64,000 nt of DNA from Actinosynnema sp. ALI-1.44 (GTDB lineage: Bacteria > Actinomycetota > Actinomycetes > Mycobacteriales > Pseudonocardiaceae), in assembly GCF_001984155.1 (NCBI RefSeq), contig NZ_MTQO01000042.1, forward strand, positions 124,001 through 188,000, written 5' to 3'. The position numbers and the translations under genes are program-made. Under the pieces are notes generated by a model. That model was not told the origin of the DNA. It made no database searches and worked only from the letters and a program-made list of their open reading frames with translations. Of the stretch, positions 34,906 to 44,500 are shown piece after piece; the first letter of the stretch is position 1; each line of letters opens with the position of its first letter.

Positions 34906-35343
34906 ATGTCGTTCATTTCAATCAGGAAGTTCGCCGCGATCGCCACGATCGCCGTCGGCGGTACCCTGATGGGGATGTCCTCGGCCTCGGCCGCGGTGGG
35001 CCCGGGTGTCACCATCAACCCGGCGACCGGCCTGTCGGACGGCCAGACAGTCACCGTCGCGGTGACCGGCTTCAACGCCGCGACGAACATCGCGGCCCTG
35101 CAGTGCGCCAACCTCGACGGTGCCGACGACGTCGTGTGCGCGTCGGACTCGGCCAAGGTCCAGACCGACGGCAACGGCGCGGCCAGCATCCCGCTGACCG
35201 TGCACACCACGTTCGCCGCGTTCGACCAGAAGGGCAACCCGCGCGGCACCGCCGACTGCAAGACCGCCAAGGGTGGCTGCGCGATCGCCGTCGTCAGCGA
35301 GGACCTTTCGCAGGCCGGCGGCGGCCAGATTTCCTTCAAGTGA
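34906..35343 (+). CDS. Secreted neocarzinostatin-family protein
   Basis: The 145-aa protein has a classical signal peptide (SFISIRKFAAIATIAVGG core, cleavage near ASA-AVGPG at about residue 31), leaving about 113 residues, the size of neocarzinostatin. The mature part matches the family's immunoglobulin-like fold: TINPATGLSDGQTVTVAVTG, AALQCANLDGADDVVC (first disulfide), TVHTTFAAFD, and ADCKTAKGGC (second disulfide). Known members carry and protect enediyne chromophores; many others have no known ligand. No enediyne PKS is in the window. Binding of the polyene product of the adjacent cluster is a hypothesis. Confidence 0.85.
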   Translation: MSFISIRKFAAIATIAVGGTLMGMSSASAAVGPGVTINPATGLSDGQTVTVAVTGFNAATNIAALQCANLDGADDVVCASDSAKVQTDGNGAASIPLTVHTTFAAFDQKGNPRGTADCKTAKGGCAIAVVSEDLSQAGGGQISFK

Positions 35344-35378
35344 ACCAGAAGTGACCAAGGAACAGTAGTCACCGACCG

Positions 35379-35414
35379 CTGTGGCCGGGCCCTCACGAGC
35401 TAGCCCGGCCACAG
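35379..35414. terminator. Perfect 12-bp hairpin after NCS-family gene
   Basis: CTGTGGCCGGGC (35379-35390) pairs perfectly with GCCCGGCCACAG (35403-35414) around a 12-base loop. It lies just after the stop of the plus-strand gene and before the end of the convergent PKS gene. Confidence 0.7.
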
Positions 35415-35420
35415 TGCTTT

Positions 35421-35457
35421 CAGGCCGTGTACCGCAGCCCCTTCGGTACACGGCCTG
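35421..35457. terminator. Perfect 13-bp hairpin after PKS gene
   Basis: CAGGCCGTGTACC (35421-35433) pairs perfectly with GGTACACGGCCTG (35445-35457). It lies 35 bases beyond the PKS-1 stop on the minus strand, back to back with the preceding hairpin, and so probably ends the cluster transcript. Confidence 0.7.
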
Positions 35458-35500
35458 CCTGTCGTGAACCTGCCTGTCGTGAACTTGACTGTCATGAACC
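35456..35500. repeat. Three 15-bp tandem repeats over PKS stop codon
   Basis: TGCCTGTCGTGAACC, TGCCTGTCGTGAACT and TGACTGTCATGAACC follow one another without gaps. The third copy covers the PKS-1 stop codon (35492-35494) and the first touches the hairpin arm. Confidence 0.75.
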
Positions 35501-38500
35501 GATGTTGCCCAGTTCGCCGTCCAGGATGTCGAACAGCTCGTCCGCGGTCGCGGCGTCCAGATCGGACTGTTCGGGCGACTCCCCGGCCCACTGCGCGGCC
35601 AGTGTGCGCAGGCGTTCCGCCAGCACCAAAGCCGTCTCGCCCTGCGGGTTCAGGTCGGTCAGCACGGCGGCCAGCCTGGCCAGTTCGCCGTCCACAATGG
35701 CCGTCACGTCGGTTGGCGCCAGTTCGTCGACGAGGTGGTTCGCCAGGGCGACCGGATTCGGGAAGTCGAAGGTCAGGGTCGCCGGCAGCCGCAGCCCGGA
35801 CTCCGCTGCCAGCCGGTTGCGCAACTCCAGCGACGCGAGTGAGTCGAAACCCAGGTCGGTGAAACCACGCTCGTTCTCGACCGCGTCCTGGTCCGCGTGC
35901 CCGAGCACGGCCGCCACGTGCTCGCGCACCGTGGCCAGCACGAGGGGCCGTCGCTCGGCGAGGGCCACTGCGGCCAGCCGTTCGGCCAAGGTCTGGCGCT
36001 CGACCGGTTCGCTGGCGGCCACAATCCGCCGAACGGGTGCCTTGACCAGGTCGCGGAGCAACGCGGGCGCAGTTCGTGCTCGCAGGTCGAGGCGCACGCC
36101 GAACAGCACGGCGTCCTCGGCTCCGACCGCGGCGTCGAACAGCCGCAACCCGTCCTCGACGGACAACGCCGCGATCCCGGACCTGGCCATCCGCTCCCGG
36201 TCGGCCACGCTGAGCGCCCCGGTCATACCGGTTTCGGCGTCCCAGAGTCCCCAGGCGATGGACACACCCGGCAGCCCACTGGCCCGGCGGTGGGCTGCGA
36301 GGCCGTCGAGGAAGGCGTTCGCCGCCGCGTAGTTCGCCTGGCCCGCGCCGTCGAGGGTGCCCGCGACCGAGGAGAACAGGACGAGTGGGACGTCCGTGGC
36401 CAGCTCGTGCAGGTGCCACGCGCCGTCCACCTTGGGACGCAGCACGCCGTCGATCCGTCCCGGGGTCATCGAGCCGACCACACCGTCGTCGACGATCCCG
36501 GCGGCGTGCACGACCCCAGCGAGCTGGTCTACTTCGGACAGGAGCTCAGCGACCGCGTCACGGTCGGAGACGTCGCACGCGGCCAGCCGGATCACCGCCC
36601 CCAAGGCGGTCAACTCCGCCGCCAGTTCGGTGGCGCCCGGCGACGCCGCGCCCCTCCGGCTGGTCAGCAGCAGGTCACGCACGCCGTGCTCGGTGACCAG
36701 GTGCCGGGCGACAAGCGCGCCGAGGCCACTGGTCCCGCCCGTCACCAGGACAGTTCCGTCCTGCCAGGCGGCGGACTGGGTCACGACTGCCCGCACCAGC
36801 CGGGGCACCGACGCCACTCCCCCGCGCAACCGCAGTTCCGGTTCGTCGATCGCGGCGAACCCGGGCAGCAGTTCTGACCCGTCGGTGTCGACGAGCAGGA
36901 AACTGCCGGGGTTCTCCGCCTCGGCGGCGCGCACCAGACCGGCGACGGCGGCAGCGGCGAGGTCCGCGGCCGGATTGCCGGTGGCCCCCTGAGTCATGAC
37001 CACCAACCGTTGCGCGGCGGGCGAATCGAGGCGAGCGCGCACGACGGCAAGGGCCTGGTGGGTTGCCTGCCGAACGGCACGGCAGACATCGGTCTGGTCG
37101 ACGTGGATCTCCGCGACCTCCGGCCGATCGCCGGGTGTTGCCGCGTCGATCCCGGTCCATTCCAGGCGGAACAGCGAGTCGACCCGCTGGGCGAGCTGAT
37201 CAGCCGAAACCTCACGCAGCACCAGCGAGCGCACCGACCCGACAGGCGCACCGGCCATGTCGGCCAAAGTCACCGACACACTATCCGGCCCCGCAGGCGA
37301 AATCCGGGCCCGCACGGCGGTGGCTCCCGCGGCGACCAGCGAGACCCCGGCGAACGTGAACGGCAGCGTCGGGCGCGCCGCGAGGTCGGGCTCGCCCATG
37401 CCGATCGCGTGGAACACCGCGTCGAGCAGCGCGGGGTGGATCCCGTACGAGCCCGCGTCCAGCACCTCCTCCGGCAACGCCACGTCGGCGAAGACGTCCT
37501 CGCCACGCCGCCAGACCGCGCGCAGCCCTTGGAAGGTCGGGCCGTAGTCGAGCCCGCCCTCAGCCAGTTCGGCGTATCGGCTGGTCAGGTCGATCGGCTC
37601 GGCACCGGTGGGCGGCCATTCGGTGAGGCTGTCCACGGCGGTGGTGTCCGGTGCGAGCACGCCCATCGCGTGCTGGGTCCAGGTTTCCCCGGAGGCGGAG
37701 TCTTCAGGGCGCGAGTACACCGTGATCTCACGACGTCCCGCGTCGTCGGGTTCGCGGAGCACCACCTGCAACTGCACGGCCGACCGCAGGGGCAACGGCG
37801 CCAGCAACGCCAGTTCGTCGACCACACCACAACCCACTCGATCACCGGCGTTGATCGCCAGCTCGACGAACGCACTGCCGGGCAGGATCGCCACCCCGCC
37901 CACCGCGTGCTCGGCCAACCACGGCTGGGTTCCCGGAGCGAGCCTGCCGGTGAGCAGCAGTCCACCGGAGTCCGGCAACGGCACGGCCGCGCCGAGCAGC
38001 GGGTGTTCGGCACGTGCGAGGCCAAGGTCGTGTGCTTCGCCGGTCGCGGGCACGGCGTCGAGCCAGTACCAGCGCCGTTGGAAGGCGTACGTCGGCAGCT
38101 GTGTCGTCCGGGCTGCCGGGAACACGGCGGTCCAGTCGATCGGGATGTCCCTGCTGTGCAGACGGGCCAACGCTTCGGCGACCGTCTCGTGTTCGTCGCG
38201 GCCCTTGCGTGACAACGGGATGAACGCCATGTCAGCGTCGGTGGTCACGCATTCGCCCGCCATCGCGCTGAGCACGGCGTCCGGGCCGATCTCGACGAAC
38301 GTGCGCACACCGGCCGTTTCGAGCGCACGCACGCCGTCTGCGAACCGGACCGCCTCGCGGACGTGGCGAACCCAGTATTCAGGCGAGGAAAGTGCCGTAT
38401 TCAGCTCGCCGGTCAGGTTGGACACGATCGGCAACGTCGGCGGCGAGAACGTCAGCCCGGCGATTGCCGTGCGGAACTCCTCGAGCATCGGCTCCATCAG

Positions 38501-41500
38501 CGGCGAGTGGAACGCGTGGCTGACGGTGAGCCGACGCGTGCGGACACCGCTCAGCTCTGCCTCGATCTCGGCGACCGCGGCCTCCGCGCCGGAGACCACG
38601 ACCGAGGCCGGGCCGTTCACCGCCGCGATCCCGACGTCCGCCCGTCCCACCAGCAACGGTTCGACGACGTCCACCCCGGCACGCACCGACAGCATGGCCC
38701 CGCCTGGGGGCAGCGCCTGCATCAGGCGGGCACGGGCGTTGACCAGGATTCCGGCGTCCGCGAGGGACAACACACCACCGACGTGGGCCGCGACGATCTC
38801 GCCGACGGAGTGACCCAGCAGCAGATCCGGTCGGACGCCGAAGGATTCGAGCAGCCGGTGCAGTGCCACCTCGAAGGCGAACAGCGCTGGCTGGGCCCAG
38901 CCCGTCTGGTCGACATCGGCGACCTCGGCGCTGTCCAGGCCCACCGCACGGCACGCCTCGTCGAAGGCCTGCGCGAACGCCGGGTAGGCCGTGTACAGCT
39001 GCGCGCCCATCCCGGCTCGCTGGCTGCCCTGGCCGGTGTAGAGGAACGCGGTCGCACCGGGGGTCTTCACGGGTTCGCCCGCGCCGATCGCGTCCAGCGC
39101 CTGGAGCAGCTCTGCCTGGTCGGCGGCGGTGACCCAGGCGCGGCGCTCGAGGCGGGCCCGTCCGGTGGCCAGCGAGAACGCGATGTCGCGCACCGGGCAG
39201 TCCGGGGTGTCACGGACGAACTGCGCGAGCCGGGACGCCTGCGCCCGCAGAGCATCCGCGTCACGAGCGGAAAGCAGGAACGGCACCGCGTGCTGGACCG
39301 GGTCCGGCCGGGTGGCGGCGGGTGGCGGCGCCTGTTCCAGGATCACGTGCGCGTTGGTGCCGCTGATCCCGAACGACGAAACACCAGCTCGCCGTGCGCG
39401 CCCGGTTTCCGGCCAGGCCACCGTGTCGGTGAGCAGCGAGACCGCGCCCGCCGACCAGTCGACCTGGTCGGTCGGGGTGTCCACGTGCAGCGTCTTGGGC
39501 ACGGTGCCGTGCCGCATGGCCTGGACCATCTTGATGACGCCCGCGACCCCGGCCGCGGCCTGGGTGTGCCCGAGGTTGGACTTGATCGACCCGAGCAGCA
39601 GCGGGCGGTCCGCGTCGCGCTGGCCGTAGCTGGCGAGCAGGGCCTGCGCCTCGATCGGATCGCCGAGTTTGGTGCCGGTGCCGTGTGCTTCGACCACGTC
39701 GACCTCGTCGTAGCCCAGGCCCGCGGCGCCCAGCGCCTGCTGGATGACGCGTTGCTGCGACGGGCCGTTGGGGGCAGTCAGGCCGTTGGACGCGCCGTCG
39801 GAGTTGACCGCGGAGCCGCGGATCAGCGCGAGGACGGGGTGGCCGTTGCGTTCGGCGTCGGAAAGCCGTTCCAGCAACAGCAGTCCCGCACCCTCCGACC
39901 AGCCGGTTCCGTCGGCCGCGGTGGCGAAGGACTTGCACCGGCCGTCCGCGGCGAGCCCGCGCTGACGGCTGAAATCGATGAAGGTGTCCGGAGTGGACAT
40001 CACGGTCACGCCACCGGCCAACGCCATCGTGCACTCGCCGGAGCGCAGCGCCTGCACGGCCCAGTGCAACCCGACCAGCGACGACGAACACGCCGTGTCG
40101 ATGGTGACCGACGGACCCTCCAGCCCGAACGTGTAGGACACCCGGCCGGACACGACACTGCCGAGGCTTCCGTTGCCCAGATAGCCTTCCGCGTCCTCCG
40201 GCACGACCGGCAGCCGTGCCGCGTAGTCGTGGTACATCACGCCCGCGAACACCCCGGTCCGGCTCTCCCGCAACGAAAGCGGGTCCAGCCCGGCTCGTTC
40301 GAACGCCTCCCACGCCAGCTCCAGCAACAACCGCTGCTGCGGGTCGGTCGCCATGGCCTCGCGCGGGCCCATGCCGAAGAAGGCCGCGTCGAACTCCGGG
40401 GCGTCGTGCAGGAAACCGCCTTCGGTCACGTAGGTCTTGCGATGTGCGGCGGGATCGGGGTCATAGAGGCTGGGCACGTCCCAGCCACGGTTGTCCGGGA
40501 ATTGCGAGATGGCGTCACCGCCACTGGCGACCAGGTCCCACAGCTGTTCCGGGGTGTGCACGCCGCCGGGGTAGCGGCAGCTCATCGCGACGATCGCGAT
40601 CGGGTCGTCGTCTGCCGCCCGGCTGGCCGTGATCACGCGTGGACCGGTCTCGGCGCCGAGCAGTTTGACCCGCAGGTGTTCCACGAGCGCGTCCGTGGTC
40701 GGGTAGTCGAACAACAGGGTCGGTGACAGCCGCAGCCCGGTCACGGTGTTGAGCCGGTTGCGCAGCTCGACGGCGGTGAGCGAGTCGAACCCGATGGCGG
40801 TGAACGCCACGCCGGTGCCGATCTCGTCCGGCTGGTCGTGGCCGAGCACGGCGGCGACTTCGGCCAGCGTCAGGTCACGCAACAGCGCCCGTTGATCCGC
40901 TTCGCCCAGCCCGTCGAGGCGCCTGCCCAGCGGGTGGTCCTCGCGCTTGGCCACGGATTGACGCCGCCCGGGCCGCACGAGCCCGCGCAGCACAGCGGGC
41001 ACCTCGTCAGCCTGGCCGACGGCAGCGAGGTCGAGCTTCATCGGCAACAGCACGCCCTCGCCGATCGTGAGAGCGGCGTCGAACAGGCGCAGACCGTCAT
41101 CTACTGTCAGGGCACCGAATCCATCACGGGCCATCCGCCGCAACTGTGCCTCGTCGAGGTGGGCGGTCATGCCGGTGTCGGTGTCCCACAGTCCCCACGC
41201 CAACGCCAGACCGGGCAACCCGGCCGCACGCCGCAGGGACACCAGCGCTTCGAGGTAGGCGTTGGCGGCCGCGTAGTTGGCCTGTCCCGCGTTGTCCAGG
41301 GTGGCGGAGGCGGAGGAGAAGACCACGAACGCCGACAAGTCACGGTCGGCGGTGAGTTCGTGCAGGTGCCAGGCCGCGTCGACCTTCGGCCGCAGGACCG
41401 TGGCGAGCCGTTCCTCCGTCAAGGCGCTCAGCACGCCGTCGTCGACCAGGCCTGCGGCGTGCACGACAGCGTCCAGCTGGTCGATCCCGTCGATGACCGT

Positions 41501-44500
41501 GGCCAGAGCGGCTCGGTCGGTGACGTCGCACGCGACGATGTCGACCTCGGCGCCGAGGGCTGTCAACTCGTCCCGTAGCTGTGTCGCGCCGGGTGCGGCG
41601 AGCCCGCGTCGGCTGAGCAGGACGAGCCGGTGCACGTCATGGGCGGTGATCAGGTGCCTGGCGATGAGCGTGCCGAGGCCGCCCGTGCCGCCGGTCAGCA
41701 GGACCGTACCGCTGGGGCGCCAGGTGGTTTCCGGCGACGGTGTCACCCGAGCCAGGCGGCGCGCGGTCACTCTGCCCAGTCTGACGACGAGTTCAGGTTC
41801 GGAGGCGACCGGTGCCGTGGTGGGGTCGTCGGTGTCGACGATCAAGAACCGGCCAGGGTGCTCGGCTTCGGCGGCACGGACAAGGCCGCGCACAGCGGCG
41901 CCCGCGAGGTCTCCTGCGGTGGTCACCACCGCAAGCCGTGAACCGTCGAACCGCTCGTCGGCGATCCAGCGTTGCAGCAGTCCGAGCACCCGGGCGGTTT
42001 CGGCGTGCACCGCCGCTGGCCCATTGTCTGTCGCACCTGCACGGATGGTCACGACCGCGCCTGGAACCTCAGCCAGTTCGTCGTGGACGTCGGCGAATGT
42101 CGTCGCGGTGACCGGTATCTCGGCCAGGTGGTACAGGGAATCCACAGGCCCGGCCGCGACGGTGCCCACTGGCCGGAAAGCCAGTTCCGCCACCGAGGCG
42201 ATGGGTGCTCCGGCGGGGTCGGTGAGGGTGATCGACAGCCCGCCGGAGCTGGTCTTGGTGAGGGTGGCACGAACCGTGCCCGCGCCGGTGGCGTACAGCG
42301 CGAACCCGGTCCAGGCAAAGGGGACCGTCAGCTGGTCGCTGTCGTCCGTCGCGTGCAGCACCGCGTCCAGCAGAGCGGGATGCAGCACGAAAGAGGCCGC
42401 GTCCGTGGGTACGGCGACCTCGGCGTAGGTTTCCTCACCACGCTGCCAGACCGCTCGCAGGCCCTGGAAGACCGGGCCGTACTCGTAGCCTCGCTGTTCG
42501 AGTCGTTCGTAGCGGTCGCCGATCTCGACCGGGGTGGCACCGGGGGGCGGCCAGGCCTGCTCGCGCTGTTCCGGTTCCGGGGTGGCGGTGGTGAGGGTTC
42601 CGTCGGCGTGCCGGGTCCACGGTCCGTCCGTGCGGGCGTGCACGCTCAGGGTGCGACGGCCGGACTCGTCCGGCACACCGACCGCGACCTGAAGTTGGAC
42701 GGCCCCGTCAGCGGGCAGCACCAGCGGGGTGTGCAGGGCCAGGTCCTCGACGAACCCGCAGCCGAACCGCAGTCCCGCGTGCGCGGCCAGTTCCACGAAC
42801 GCCGTGCCGGGCAACAGCACCGAGCCCGCGATCACGTGGTCGGCCAGCCACGGCTGGGTGGTGAGCGAGAGCCTGCCGGTGAGCAGGACCTTGCCGTCCC
42901 CGGCGTCTTCGACCTCGGCACCCAGCAGCGGGTGGTCCGCCGGTTCGAGGCCGAGTGCGGCAGCCGATCCGGTGGCAGTGCCGTGCGTGAGCCAGAAACG
43001 CTTGCGCTGGAAGGCATAGGTGGGCAGGTCGACGTGCCGGGCACCGGCGAAGATCGCCGCCCAGTCCAGTGCGACACCGTTGACGTGCAGCGTGGCGACG
43101 GCGGTGACGAACGCGTCCACCTCGTCGCGATCCTTGCGCAGTGCGGGAAGGAACGCCGGTCCTTCGACGCAGTCGTTGCCCAGGGCGGAAAGCACGCCAT
43201 CCGGGCCGAGTTCGAGGAAGGCACTGACGTCGTGCGCGGCCAGAGCGGTGACGGCGTCGGCGAAGCGCACCGTCTCACGGACATGCCGCACCCAGTATTC
43301 GGGGTCGCACAGCTGGTCCTCTGTGGCCAGTTGTCCGGTCACTGTGGACACGATCGGGATGCGCGGCGGCGAGAACTCAAGCAGCCGGACCACTTGCCGG
43401 AACTCGTCGAGCATCGGTTCCATCAGCGGCGAGTGGAAGGCGTGGCTCACCCGCAGGCGACGGCTGCGGTGGCCCTTGTCGGCCAGTTCCGTGGCCAGGT
43501 CGTTGATGTCCTGCTCCGCACCGGACAGCACCACGGCCGTCGGGCCATTGATCGCCGCGATGGAGACCAGGTGGCCGTCCAGCAGCGCGCGCACGTCGGC
43601 CTCGCTGGCCTGTACGGCGAGCATCGCGCCGCCGTCGGGCAGTTCCTGCATGAACGTCCCACGGGCGGCGACGAGCAGGGCGGCGTCCGCGAGCGAGAGC
43701 ACCCCGGCGACGTGGGCGGCGGCGATCTCCCCGACCGAGTGCCCGGCGAGCAGATCGGGCCGCACACCGAAGGACTCGACGAGCCGGAACAGCGCGACTT
43801 CGACCGCGAACAGCGCGGCTTGCGCGTATCCCGTGCGGTCCAGACCGTCGGCGACGCCGAAGACGACATCGCGCAACGGAACGTCCAGGTGCGGGTCCAG
43901 GTGGGCGCAGGCGTCCTCGAACGCGCGTGCGTACACGGGGAAAGCGCGGTAGAGGTCCCGTCCCATCCCGATCCGCTGGCTGCCTTGCCCGGTGAACAAG
44001 AACGCCAACGAGCCGGTTCGCACAGCGCCCGACACGAGCCCCGTGGCTGCGGAGCCTTCGGCCAGCGCGGTGATGCCCTTGAGCAACGACACTCGGTCCG
44101 CACCGAACACGACCGCGCGGTGCTGCTGGGCTGCCCGGCCAACACCGAGAGTCAAGCCGATGTCCGTGAGCGAGACCTCCGGCAGCGCGGCGACGAGCTT
44201 CTTCGCCTGCGCGCGCAGCGCCTCCGGCGTGGCCGCGGACAGCACCCACGGCACCACTGGCAGCACAGGGCTTTCCCCGACCTCAGCCTCAGGTGGCTCG
44301 GCCAGGATGACATGCGCGTTCGTCCCGCTGATGCCGAACGACGACACACCGGCACGACGGGGTGTGCCGGTACGCGGCCAGTCCATCGGCTCGGTCAGCA
44401 GGGACAGCACCCCGGCCGACCAGTCGATGTGCGGTGACGGTTCGTCCACGTGCAGCGTCCGGGGCACCAGCCCGGCCCGCAACGAGAGCACCATCTTGAT

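Noticed and set aside
38363..40726. 787-aa open frame on the plus strand opposite PKS-1
   Set aside because: Antisense shadow of a high-GC PKS gene; no recognisable domain and Arg/Gly/His-rich random composition.
41972..44437. 821-aa open frame on the plus strand opposite PKS-1
   Set aside because: Shadow of the AT-DH region; motifs are only read in the minus-strand frame.
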